Positions 24,120 through 34,121 of a stretch of DNA of 64,000 nucleotides are shown here, one piece after another. Origin of the DNA: Archangium violaceum. Its GTDB lineage: Bacteria > Myxococcota > Myxococcia > Myxococcales > Myxococcaceae. Below the pieces are notes generated by a model. It was not told the DNA's origin, ran no database searches, and saw nothing but the letters and a program-made list of their open reading frames with translations. The first letter of the stretch is position 1; the number at the start of each line of letters is the position of its first letter. The stretch covers positions 2,569,001 to 2,633,000 of the forward strand of contig NZ_CP069396.1 in assembly GCF_016887565.1 (NCBI RefSeq), written 5' to 3'. Made by a program: the position numbers and the translations under genes.

Positions 24120-27100
24120 CTAAACGAGAGATTCGTCGCCCCAGCGCTGGTGGGCCAGCTCGAGGATGCGAGCGTTCTCGGGCACCTGCCGCAGGAAGCG
24201 CTCGCGCACGGTGGCATCGGGAATGTCGCTGGCGCGGGCACGCAGGCAGTGCAGGGCCTGGCGCAGCGCTTCTTCACCCGCGGTGGTGGCGCCCTCGGCC
24301 AGGCAGGCCTCGGCCAATACCTGGAGCAGGCCCACCCGGGCCATGCCTCCGCCGCCCACCGTCTCCACCTCGCGCAGCGCGAGCTCCGTCACCTGACGGG
24401 CCTCGGCCGGGCGTCCCTGGGCGAGCAGCAGGGCCCCCAGCAGCCAGCGCGCGAGGGGCACGAAGGGCGCGAAGGGCGCCAACGCCTCGCACGCCTCGCG
24501 CGCCTGGGTCTCGGCTCTGGGGATCGCTCCCTCCCAGGCGTCCACCCGCGCCAGCGTCCAGAGCGCGAAGCCCAGGTGCAGCCGGTTGGGGACGCGGGCC
24601 TCCACCCACTCGTGCGCCAGGACGCGGGCCTCCTGCCAATGGGCGGGCTCGGGGCTGGTCGCCAGCAGCAGCATCAGGTTCTGCCGGGCATGGGTGATGC
24701 CGAAGAGCTGCCCCACCCGCACCGCCATGGCCATGCTCTGGCGCGCCCGCTCCAACGCTCCCTCGCGCTCTCCGAGCCCCAGCAGCGCCTGGGCCTCCCA
24801 TGTGAGGGAGGCCACCTCGTCGCGCTCCGCACCGGCCTCGCGGAAGGCCTGGCTTGCCTTCTCCATCCAGGTCAGCGCCTGCCAGGGCTCGTCCGTCAGG
24901 CACAGCGCCCGGAAGCCCCGCGCGATGCTGCTCCAGCCGCGCACGATGGCGTCCCGGGCGATGCTCTCGCCCCCCGTGTGCTCCAGCCGCTCCATCATCA
25001 CGTTGGACTCGGGGATGGCGCCCACGTAGCAGGCCATGCTGCTCATGAAGCACAGCGCCAGATGGTAGGCGCTCCGGGCCTCTGGCTCCGGCTCGGTGTC
25101 GAGCAGCAGCCGATACAGGACGAGCAGGTGTTCCTTCTGCCCGCTCTGGCCATGGCCCATGCACAGCCCGCTGAGCAGGTTGCTCCACTGGGCTTCACCC
25201 GGCTTCAGCCTGGGCAGCACGGCGCCCCCCACCTCGTGCAGGGTCGCGAAGTCGTCCATCCAGAAGGCCGCGATGGCGCGCAGCGCGTGCAGCCGCACCA
25301 ACGCCCCCCCGCTGGGCTCCTGCGCCAGGGCCGCCTCCATGTACCGCTCCATGCCCTGCATGTCATGGCGCGAGAAGAGCTGCTCGGCGGCTCGGGTGTG
25401 GAGCTGGACGGCCCGCTCGGGCTGCTGGCCCAGCGCGGCATGCTCGGCCAGCACGCGCGGATCGCTCTCCCCCGCCTTCTCCAGCCAGAGGCCCGCGAGC
25501 TGGTGGCCCGCCGGCCTGTGGCTGTCGGGCACCAGCCCGTAGGCGGCGTCGCGGACCAGCTCGTGCCGGAAGCGGTACTCGGTCTCGCCCGGGAAGCGGC
25601 TGGTGGTTCGCGGCTCCACCCACTCCCACGCCACGAGCTGTCGCAACCACCCGTCCACCTCCTGGGCCGAGTGCTCCTCGCCCAGCAGCGCGTGCACGCC
25701 GCCGGACCAGAAGGTGGGGCCCAGGATGCTGGCGGCCAGCAACACCTGACGGGCTCCGGGCTCCAGCCGCATCAAGCGCGCCTGGAGCATGGCCAGCACC
25801 GTCTCCGGTGTGGCGTCTCCACGGCCCTCGGCGACGCCCCGGATGAGCTCCTCGAGGAAGAGCGCATTGCCCGCGGCCTGCTCGACGAGCCGGAGGATGA
25901 GGGTCTCGGACACGTCCGCGCCGAGCACCTCGCGCACCAGGTGGCCTCCGGCCTTGCGGCTCAACCCCCGGAGCGGCACGTGCTGCATGCGCCGCGCCGC
26001 CGGATGGCTCGCGAGGAGCTTTTCGACCTCGGGCCGGGCCAGGGCCAGCACCATGAAGGGGTACTCGGCCAGCTCACGCAGCGCCTCGTCCATCAGCCGC
26101 AGGGTGGGCACGTCGCCCCAGTGGAGATCCTCCAGCACGAGCAGGACCGGTTGTTGTTCGCACTCGGCCTGGAGGAAGGCCGCCAGTGCCCGGCTCACCT
26201 GGGTGCTCATCAACTGCGGGTTGCCGCGGGCGGCCCGCAGCTTGGGGCCGGGCTCGTCGGAGATGGGAACGCCGCACAGCTCGCCGAGGAACGCCACGGT
26301 CTCCGGCACCTGGGCGGGAGGCAGGTTCTGGCCGATGCGCTGGAGCAGCCGCATCCGCCGGAGTCCGAGCGCCTCGCTGCCGGTGATGCCGCACAGCCTT
26401 CGCAGGGCCTGGCCGATGAGCCCATCCGCCGAGCCCGCGCCCATGGGGTCTCCCCGGCCGAACAGCGTCAGCACGGGTTGCCTGTGGCGCTCGAGGCGGC
26501 GGAGGAACTCATGCCGGAGGCGGGACTTGCCCATCCCCGGGGGGGCGGTGACCAGCACGGCCTGCGCGGAGGGCTCCTCCACGCAGGTGGTGAAGGCCAT
26601 CTCCAGGAGGGCCAGCTCCTGCTCGCGGCCAACGCAGGGGGTGGGTCTGCCCATGAGCGGCCGGGACTCGTCCGAGCCCGGTGGCAGACCCCGCAGCAGG
26701 AAGAGGCCGGGGTGGAGGGGGGTGAGCTGGAAGTTGGCGCCGAGCAGCCCCGCCGTCACCTCGTCCAGCAGCACCGGAGTGCCGAGCTGCGGGGGCAACA
26801 GCTCCAGCTGGCGGAGCAGCTGGCCGGCGCGGTCCATGGCCTCACCCACCGGGAGGTGCTGGTCGAGCTGGCCGCGGCCCGTGGTGAGCACCACCGCGGC
26901 CCCGGGCCAGCGCTCCTGGATCAACAGGGCGCAGCGCGCGGCAAGGGTGGCCGGGTCGGTGGCGGAGCCATGGAGGGCTCTCAGGGTGATGACGAGGGAG
27001 CCATCGGCGAGCAGCTCCACCCGGGCGCCGTGGGGGGCGAGCTGGGTGCTCAGGGACTCGCGCAGGGCCGCGTGAGAGACAGGCGCGCCGGTGGTTCTTC

Positions 27101-28085
27101 CGCGGGGCGCGGCCAACAGCACGCTGACGAGTTGTTGTTCCACGCCCGCCAGGGGGGGCGGGGTGCGCCGGGGTGGGTCCGTGACGGGTTCCGTCTCCAG
27201 CCGGGGGAGCAGCTCCTCCAGGGCGCTCACGACATGCTGGGCGTCCTGGAGCCGTCGAGCGGGATCCTTGACCAGCATGCGGTCGAGCAGTTCCTGGAAG
27301 GCATCGGAGAGTCCGGGGCGCGCGGAGCGAAGAGGGGGCGGCTCGGTGAAGAGGATCTTGGCGAGGGTGGCGACGAAGTGGGACGTGGAGAAGGGGCGCC
27401 GGCCGGTGAGGCACTCGTAGAGGACGCAGCCCAGGGAGAAGACATCGGCGGCGGGAGTGAGGCGGGTGTGGGCCGAGGCCTGCTCGGGAGCCATGTAGCC
27501 CGGGGTGCCGAGCACGGCATGGCTGGCCGTCATCGAGGGGGAGAGCAGGGTGCTGCGGGCCAGGCCGAAGTCCAGCAACACCACGTCCTCGGGGCGGCCG
27601 TGGCGCAGCAGGAGGTTGGAGGGCTTGATGTCGCGGTGGACGATCCCCTGCTGGTGGGCGGTGGCGAGGGCCTCGGCGGCGCGGCGCAGCAGGGCCAGCG
27701 CCTCCCCCGGGCGAAGTGGCTGGCGCCTGAGGCGGAGGGTCAGGACCTCGCCTTCCAGCCACTGCATGGCGAGGAAGGGCTGGCCGGAGTCGGTCGTGCC
27801 ATGGGAGACGTAGGAGACGATGCCGGGGTGTTGCAGCGAGTCCAGCAGGGTGGCCTCGCGATGGAAGCGATGGAGGCCATCGGGGGTACTGCCGTACAGG
27901 AGCTTGAGGGCGACGTGTTGGCCGGAGAGGGAGTCGCGAGCGCGGTAGACAGCGCCCATTCCACCTCGGCCGGCCTGGCACTCGACGGTGAACCGGCTGG
28001 CGATGACGGTGCCCGCCGGCAGCGGGGCAGGGGCCCGCGACGAGGTTGACTCGCCCGAAGCCTCGAACGTCAGGGTGCTGTCCAT
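24120..28085 (-). CDS. Ser/Thr kinase - degenerate cyclase - AAA ATPase - TPR protein (copy 2)
   Basis: 1321-residue paralogue of the next gene downstream, collinear over its whole length and begun with the same MDSTL at ATG 28085. The kinase is intact (VALKLLYG, HRDIKPSN, DFGLARS), the cyclase-like module has LLADGSLVITL and VGEAMDRAGQLL, and Walker A reads APPGMGKS with VLLVLEDLHWGD as Walker B. Divergence is greatest in the kinase N-lobe, the 560-610 region and parts of the TPR array, while long DNA blocks (for example around the ATPase-to-TPR join) are nearly identical to copy 1. The gap to copy 1 is 98 bp and they are probably co-transcribed. Confidence 0.92.
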   Translation of the reverse strand: MDSTLTFEASGESTSSRAPAPLPAGTVIASRFTVECQAGRGGMGAVYRARDSLSGQHVALKLLYGSTPDGLHRFHREATLLDSLQHPGIVSYVSHGTTDSGQPFLAMQWLEGEVLTLRLRRQPLRPGEALALLRRAAEALATAHQQGIVHRDIKPSNLLLRHGRPEDVVLLDFGLARSTLLSPSMTASHAVLGTPGYMAPEQASAHTRLTPAADVFSLGCVLYECLTGRRPFSTSHFVATLAKILFTEPPPLRSARPGLSDAFQELLDRMLVKDPARRLQDAQHVVSALEELLPRLETEPVTDPPRRTPPPLAGVEQQLVSVLLAAPRGRTTGAPVSHAALRESLSTQLAPHGARVELLADGSLVITLRALHGSATDPATLAARCALLIQERWPGAAVVLTTGRGQLDQHLPVGEAMDRAGQLLRQLELLPPQLGTPVLLDEVTAGLLGANFQLTPLHPGLFLLRGLPPGSDESRPLMGRPTPCVGREQELALLEMAFTTCVEEPSAQAVLVTAPPGMGKSRLRHEFLRRLERHRQPVLTLFGRGDPMGAGSADGLIGQALRRLCGITGSEALGLRRMRLLQRIGQNLPPAQVPETVAFLGELCGVPISDEPGPKLRAARGNPQLMSTQVSRALAAFLQAECEQQPVLLVLEDLHWGDVPTLRLMDEALRELAEYPFMVLALARPEVEKLLASHPAARRMQHVPLRGLSRKAGGHLVREVLGADVSETLILRLVEQAAGNALFLEELIRGVAEGRGDATPETVLAMLQARLMRLEPGARQVLLAASILGPTFWSGGVHALLGEEHSAQEVDGWLRQLVAWEWVEPRTTSRFPGETEYRFRHELVRDAAYGLVPDSHRPAGHQLAGLWLEKAGESDPRVLAEHAALGQQPERAVQLHTRAAEQLFSRHDMQGMERYMEAALAQEPSGGALVRLHALRAIAAFWMDDFATLHEVGGAVLPRLKPGEAQWSNLLSGLCMGHGQSGQKEHLLVLYRLLLDTEPEPEARSAYHLALCFMSSMACYVGAIPESNVMMERLEHTGGESIARDAIVRGWSSIARGFRALCLTDEPWQALTWMEKASQAFREAGAERDEVASLTWEAQALLGLGEREGALERARQSMAMAVRVGQLFGITHARQNLMLLLATSPEPAHWQEARVLAHEWVEARVPNRLHLGFALWTLARVDAWEGAIPRAETQAREACEALAPFAPFVPLARWLLGALLLAQGRPAEARQVTELALREVETVGGGGMARVGLLQVLAEACLAEGATTAGEEALRQALHCLRARASDIPDATVRERFLRQVPENARILELAHQRWGDESLV

Positions 28086-28162
28086 GACGTAGAGTGTAGG
28101 GTCGGATTCCGGGTGGGGCCTAATTCCCCTCACCCGGTCCGTGTCTCACCTTACGGCTCACC

Positions 28163-28690
28163 TCATGGGGCCGTCTCGCAGCCGCAGCCGCACCTGTCGA
28201 AGAATGGCACCGTGCCCTCGACGCAGAGGAAGAGGATGGCCGCGCACTCGGTGGGATCCGTGGAGACGTAGGTGCGGTCCGGATCGTCGTATTTGCAGGA
28301 ATTGCCTTCCTGGCAACCACAACCGCACCCGTTGGAGAACGGGGTGGTGTCCTTGCCGCAGGTGAAGGGCAGCGTGGGACACAGCGAGGGATCACGGGAT
28401 TTGTAGATCAAACCAGGCTCACTGCCCGTGCACCGGCGTTCCTTGGCCTTGCGGCAGATTCCGCCGCAGTCGGCACCGCCCTGTTTTGGATCACAGTCAT
28501 CCCGAGGGTCATCGACGCAGACCTTGCCCTCGGGACAGGGAATGCCGGCGATGCCGCCGCAGAACTCGCCGCTGGCCCGCCTCTCGGTGGTGATGTCCCT
28601 GGCCTCGGTCGTGGGACCGCAGGCCAGGCCGTGGAGAGACAGGCAGAGCGCGAGCACACCCCAGCTCATCAACCGGATACGCATGGACAT
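28163..28690 (-). CDS. Cysteine-rich lipoprotein, Kazal-like
   Basis: 175-residue exported protein. The signal peptide ends in a lipobox-like LHGLAC, so the Cys is likely lipidated. The mature part holds about 20 Cys. A segment FCGGIAGIPCPEGKVC followed by CDPKQGGADCGGIC resembles Kazal/follistatin-like modules often found on myxobacterial surface proteins. Two later repeats end in NGCGCGC and DRCGCGC, and each follows an acidic Tyr/Pro stretch. Function unknown; a disulfide-rich protease inhibitor or structural surface protein is possible. Start at 28690; an alternative ATG two codons later is equally good. Confidence 0.75.
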   Translation of the reverse strand: MSMRIRLMSWGVLALCLSLHGLACGPTTEARDITTERRASGEFCGGIAGIPCPEGKVCVDDPRDDCDPKQGGADCGGICRKAKERRCTGSEPGLIYKSRDPSLCPTLPFTCGKDTTPFSNGCGCGCQEGNSCKYDDPDRTYVSTDPTECAAILFLCVEGTVPFFDRCGCGCETAP

Positions 28691-28836
28691 GTGGAACCCC
28701 CCTCGTTCGCGGCGAGGAGAGGATTCGGGCGTGTCCGCGTCATCCGGGAGTGGAGCGGCGGGGAGGGAGGAGCGCCCGGCAGGCTGGCGGCTGTGCCCTC
28801 CCCGTGTCCGGGTTTTCCCAGTAGGGTGCGCGCCCC

Positions 28837-29508
28837 ATGTCCCTGGGAAGCCCCGCCTTCGGTGTCCTCGTCGAGCTCGTCCTGGTGCTCGTCGCGCTGG
28901 GCATGGCCGTGAAGTTGTTGCTCCTCAATTTCTGGCGGGCCGTCCTCTTCCTCTTTCCCGCCAGCGTCCGCGTCCGGCCCGAGGCCCCCGCCGGCCAGAT
29001 GGAGCTGCCCGCCGGGCTCTCTCCCCTGGCGGGCCAGCTCCGGGCGCTCGGCTTCGTCCCGCTCGGCAGCCATGTGGAGCAGCCCCGCTTCCAGAAGGGG
29101 ACGAGCTCCTACGACTTCGCCCACCCCGGTGAGCACACCTTCGCCACCCTTCATTTCGGGCCGGACGGCAAGCCCCGTCTGTATCTCCTCACCCCGCTCG
29201 CCCCGGAGGGGTTCGTGCTCACCGCCGGCTACCGGCGGCCGGGTTTCGAGCTCCCCGGCCGTTATCGCTCAGGAGGCGTCACGGAGGCCTCCACCGAGCG
29301 CCTGCTGCGGATCCACCTGGAGCGGCTCCAAGGTCTCGTTCCCACGGAGGATTTCTCCTGGGAAGGCCGGCTGATGGCCGGGCAGGCGTGGTACCAGGGG
29401 GCAGGTCAAAGGGAGATTCGACGACAGAACCTCCAAGGATTGTTGTGGACGGTCGTGGCCCTTGCCATCGTCGCCGGTCTCTTCCTGGGCGGCGGGCGCT
29501 CGGTCTGA
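28837..29508 (+). CDS. Hypothetical membrane protein, two TM helices
   Basis: 223 residues. A strongly hydrophobic helix at about residues 8-42 (VLVELVLVLVALGMAVKLLLL) and another near the C-terminus (LLWTVVALAIVAGLFLGGG) flank a soluble region of about 160 residues with mixed alpha/beta character. I do not recognise a family. ATG at 28837. It is followed after 78 bp by the thiolase gene on the same strand, but no functional connection is evident. Confidence 0.7.
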   Translation: MSLGSPAFGVLVELVLVLVALGMAVKLLLLNFWRAVLFLFPASVRVRPEAPAGQMELPAGLSPLAGQLRALGFVPLGSHVEQPRFQKGTSSYDFAHPGEHTFATLHFGPDGKPRLYLLTPLAPEGFVLTAGYRRPGFELPGRYRSGGVTEASTERLLRIHLERLQGLVPTEDFSWEGRLMAGQAWYQGAGQREIRRQNLQGLLWTVVALAIVAGLFLGGGRSV

Positions 29509-29586
29509 CGCACCTTGGGCGTGCACCCCGCGCCTTCGGGGAGTAGGAAGAACGAATCTTTGCAGCCTGTCTGGAGTCGTCCCGCG

Positions 29587-30783
29587 ATGAAGAGCGTGTC
29601 CAAGACCGAAGAAATCTATTTCCTGTCCGGCAAGCGTACCCCGTTCGGCACGTACGGAGGCGCGCTGAAGGACCTGAGCGCCACGGAGCTGGCCGTTGAG
29701 TCGGCCCGCGCGGCGCTCGCGCAGGCGAAGGTGTCTCCAGAGTCCATCCAGCACGTCATCTACGGCAACGTGGTGCAGACGAGCGCGGACGCCATCTATC
29801 TGCCGCGGCACGTGGGCCTGCGCACGGGCGTGCCGGTGCCGGTGCCGGCGCTGGGCGTCAACCGGCTGTGCGGCTCGGGCTTCCAGGCCTTCGTCAACGC
29901 GGCGGAGATGATGCTCACCGAGCAGGCCGACTGCGTGCTGGCCGGTGGCACCGAGTCCATGAGCCAGGCGCCCCACGTCATCCGCGGCGCCCGCTTCGGC
30001 ATTCCGCTGGGCAAGGGCGGCATGGAGGACATGCTCTGGAGCGCCCTGACGGACAGCTACACGGGCAACCCCATGGCCCTCACCGCCGAGCAGCTCGCGG
30101 TGGACTACTCCCTCTCCCAGGACGCGGTGGACGAGTACGCCGTGCTCACGCAGAAGCGCTTCGCCGCCGCCCAGGAGGGCGGCCGCTTCGACCAGGAGAT
30201 CTCCCCCGTCACGCTGAAGACGAAGAAGGGCGAGACGCAGTTCGCCCGGGACGAGCACAACCGGCCGGACACCACGGTGGAGGGCCTGAAGAAGCTGCCC
30301 AAGGTCTTCAAGAAGGACGGCGTGGTGCACGCGGGCGCCGCCAGCGGCATCTGCGACGGCGCGGGCTCCATGGTGATGGCCACCCGGAGCTTCGTGGAGA
30401 AGCACGGCCTCAAGCCCATCGCCCGGCTCGTCAACTGGGGCATCTCCGGGTGCGACCCGAAGGTGATGGGCATCGGCCCGGCCCCCGCCATCCGCCGGCT
30501 GCTCGAGCGCGCCCAGTGCAAGCTGGGGGACGTGGAGCTCTTCGAGGTGAACGAGGCCTTCGCCCCGCAGTACCTCGCGGTGGAGAAGGAGCTGGGGCTG
30601 CCGCGTGACCGGACCAACGTCAACGGTGGCGCCATCGCCGTGGGCCACCCGCTGGGGGCCTCGGGCGCGCGCATCACCATGACGCTCGCCTACGAGCTCA
30701 AGCGCCGGGGGGCCCGCTACGGCATCGGCTCCGCCTGCATCGGCGGTGGCCAGGGCATCGCGCTGTTGATCGAGGCGCTCTGA
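29587..30783 (+). CDS. Thiolase (acetyl-CoA acetyltransferase)
   Basis: 398-residue thiolase that condenses or cleaves acyl-CoA (acetoacetyl-CoA synthesis or beta-oxidation). The three signatures are intact: nucleophile Cys in VNRLCGSGFQAFVNAAEMM, GGTESMSQAPHV, the His in GGAIAVGHPLGASGAR and the second Cys in GSACIGGGQG. The NEAFAPQ motif is present. ATG at 29587 fits the family start; an upstream extension in frame begins at 29515 without similarity. It stands alone here, without 3-hydroxyacyl-CoA dehydrogenase neighbours, which favours an acetyl-CoA C-acetyltransferase role. Confidence 0.93.
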   Translation: MKSVSKTEEIYFLSGKRTPFGTYGGALKDLSATELAVESARAALAQAKVSPESIQHVIYGNVVQTSADAIYLPRHVGLRTGVPVPVPALGVNRLCGSGFQAFVNAAEMMLTEQADCVLAGGTESMSQAPHVIRGARFGIPLGKGGMEDMLWSALTDSYTGNPMALTAEQLAVDYSLSQDAVDEYAVLTQKRFAAAQEGGRFDQEISPVTLKTKKGETQFARDEHNRPDTTVEGLKKLPKVFKKDGVVHAGAASGICDGAGSMVMATRSFVEKHGLKPIARLVNWGISGCDPKVMGIGPAPAIRRLLERAQCKLGDVELFEVNEAFAPQYLAVEKELGLPRDRTNVNGGAIAVGHPLGASGARITMTLAYELKRRGARYGIGSACIGGGQGIALLIEAL

Positions 30784-30816
30784 CCCCTTTCGCACCCCGG
30801 ACGAATCCAACGGAAT

Positions 30817-31038
30817 ATGACGATGAGCAACGAGCTGGACGCGAAGGCGGCCCGTGAGCGGGCCAAGGCGATCGCCGAGCAGCGGCGCGCCGAGCGCCGC
30901 AACCGCAAGCGCAAGTGCGTGGTGTGTGGTGTGGAGGAGAGCGACAAGACGCCGCTGGGGGCCCACCCGGACGGCATCGGGCCCTCGTGCAAGGACGAGG
31001 TCTCCTGCCAGGCCCGCCGCGCCTCGGCCGCGCGCTGA
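30817..31038 (+). CDS. Small zinc-ribbon-like basic protein
   Basis: 73 residues. An N-terminal Ala/Arg/Glu-rich helix (KAARERAKAIAEQRRAERRNRKRK) is followed by CVVCGVEESD and a later C-x5-C pair (SCKDEVSC), a C4 arrangement that suggests one bound zinc. The strong positive charge would suit nucleic-acid binding. ATG 30817 or the second ATG at 30823 may be used. It is 33 bp behind the thiolase gene and on the same strand. Confidence 0.65.
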   Translation: MTMSNELDAKAARERAKAIAEQRRAERRNRKRKCVVCGVEESDKTPLGAHPDGIGPSCKDEVSCQARRASAAR

Positions 31039-31186
31039 GCTCCTCGCGGGGGGGCCGGGGGCGAGTCTCCGGCCACCCGCCCACCCTGTCGGGTAGGATT
31101 GGGTGTTTTCTGTCGGGCAGTTTCCTTGATGGCCGTCAAGACTCGCGGTAAACCTGCGGAATCTCTTCGGCTACACGAGGGTCGGA

Positions 31187-31384
31187 ATGGGCGTCATCAG
31201 CTTCACGGGAGTCAAGGTGTTCTCGACCACGCTCGCGCGCGACCGCGAGAACATGGGGGAGAACATCACCAAGTGGCTCAAGGAGAACCAGAACGTCGAC
31301 GTGGTGGACAAGATCGTCACGCAGTCCTCCGACAAGGAGTTCCACTGCCTGACCATCACCTTGTTCTACCGCCATAAGTCCTGA
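31187..31384 (+). CDS. Small conserved-looking protein, 65 residues
   Basis: Compact soluble protein with the pattern of an alpha/beta fold: strand (ISFTGVKVFST), helix (RENMGENITKWLKEN), strand (VVDKIVTQSS) and a final strand (HCLTITLFYR). This helix/strand alternation and high Lys/Asn content look like a real folded product, unlike the GC-driven shadows. No family name can be given. ATG at 31187 follows GAGGGTCGGA. A terminator hairpin follows 30 bp after the stop, supporting a transcript end here. Confidence 0.65.
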   Translation: MGVISFTGVKVFSTTLARDRENMGENITKWLKENQNVDVVDKIVTQSSDKEFHCLTITLFYRHKS

Positions 31385-31414
31385 GCCGGACATTCCGGCG
31401 TCGATGACGGTTCG

Positions 31415-31453
31415 AGGGCGCTCTCCCCGGGACGGGGATGGGCGCCCTTTCCC
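31415..31453 (+). terminator. Intrinsic terminator
   Basis: AGGGCGC (31415-31421) pairs with GCGCCCT (31442-31448); inside it TCCCC pairs with GGGGA. TTTCCCATT follows. It lies 31 bp after the 65-residue gene and 94 bp ahead of the rhomboid-like gene, so it would end the thiolase-to-small-protein transcript. Confidence 0.65.
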
Positions 31454-31546
31454 ATTCAGCGCGCCCGGAAGTGGACGGAAACGGTTGCGAAGCGGGCCGC
31501 GTTTCCCCACCTTTGGACGACTCTCGGGTGTCCCGAGTGGAGGAAC

Positions 31547-32266
31547 ATGATGCGACCGATGCGGAGCTCTGGCGGCGGTAGTGGATTCGGATTTTCCGGC
31601 CTGGAATCCATGGCGGCCAAGCTGGCGATCGGGCTCGTGGCGGGCTCGGTGTTGACCCTGGCGGCGCAGGCGACGATTGGCAGGCTCCTGGTGCTCTCGC
31701 CCCGGGCCGTCTTCCCTGGCTTCCAGCTGTGGCAGCCCTTCACCTACGGCTTCGTCGAGACCGAGCCCTTCGGCATCATCTTCGGCGCCTTCGCCCTGTA
31801 CTCCATCGGTGGTGGCCTGGAGATGACCTGGGGCTCGCGCCGCCTGCTGCAGGTGCTGTGGGGAGGCACGGCGCTGGCCGGTATCCTCACCGTGGTGGTG
31901 GGGCTCTTCGTCCCGCTGCCCGGCTACTACACCGGCGGTTGGGTGATGGGCACCATGGCCTGGGTGGCCTACGGCCTGTCCATCGGGCGCGGTCAGGCGA
32001 ACTTCTGGGGCATCCCCGTCTCCGGCAACGTGCTGGCGGGCATTGGCGCCGGGTTCGTCGTGCTCAACGGGCTGCGCGCCGGGTGGGCCACCCAGGTGCC
32101 CGAGCTGTTCGGGCTCGGCATCATCTTCCTGTACGTGCGCGGCGGCAGCCCCCGCCGCCTGTGGCTGCGCTTCCAGCACTGGCGGCTGCAGCGGCAGGTG
32201 CAGGGGCGCTCGCGGCACCTGCGCGTCATCTCCAGCGATCGGCCGAACGACAAGTATCTGAACTGA
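31547..32266 (+). CDS. Rhomboid-fold membrane protein lacking catalytic residues
   Basis: 239 residues with six hydrophobic helices. The WQPFTYGFVETEPFGIIFGAF segment followed by GGGLEMTWGSRRLLQVLW matches the start of the rhomboid domain (L1 loop, helix 2, E-x-x-x-G-S motif). Where an active rhomboid has GxSG, this reads GGWVMGTMAW with no Ser, and the late helix that should offer a His has LNGLRAGWA. It is therefore probably a pseudoprotease, comparable to derlin-type proteins that bind but do not cut membrane substrates. ATG at 31547 or 31550, behind GGAGGAAC. A basic C-terminal tail of about 45 residues follows the last helix. Confidence 0.75.
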   Translation: MMRPMRSSGGGSGFGFSGLESMAAKLAIGLVAGSVLTLAAQATIGRLLVLSPRAVFPGFQLWQPFTYGFVETEPFGIIFGAFALYSIGGGLEMTWGSRRLLQVLWGGTALAGILTVVVGLFVPLPGYYTGGWVMGTMAWVAYGLSIGRGQANFWGIPVSGNVLAGIGAGFVVLNGLRAGWATQVPELFGLGIIFLYVRGGSPRRLWLRFQHWRLQRQVQGRSRHLRVISSDRPNDKYLN

Positions 32267-32284
32267 CCGCGAGCGGCGGAGGGC

Positions 32285-33925
<1,641 letters not shown>

Positions 33926-34032
33926 GGCGCCTCCCTCTCAGGATGATGCTGTTCTCTATCGTTTTGAGAGTGCCGATGCGAGCCAATCGAGGGCGGGTGA
34001 GGAATTCCAAGGGGTTGGACGGTCGACTTTCC

Positions 34033-34048
34033 TGGCCCGGGGGTTGCT
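34033..34048 (+). promoter_or_regulatory. Sigma-54 (-24/-12) promoter
   Basis: TGGCCC-GGGGG-TTGCT fits the consensus TGGCAC-N5-TTGCW with one mismatch; GG (34034-34035) and GC (34046-34047) have exactly 10 bp between. Transcription would start near 34059. The divergent neighbour encodes a sigma-54 activator. Confidence 0.7.
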
Positions 34049-34121
34049 ATGAAGTCCCCGCGAGATGAGCTCGGACCTGAATCGACACGAGGTGGTGGGA
34101 GGGAACGGCCGGGGGACGGCG

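Noticed and set aside
24087-28049. 1320-codon plus-strand frame opposite kinase copy 2 (and similar at 20089-23016)
   Set aside because: His/Arg/Gly/Gln-rich shadow of the kinase gene. The kinase motifs on the minus strand are complete.
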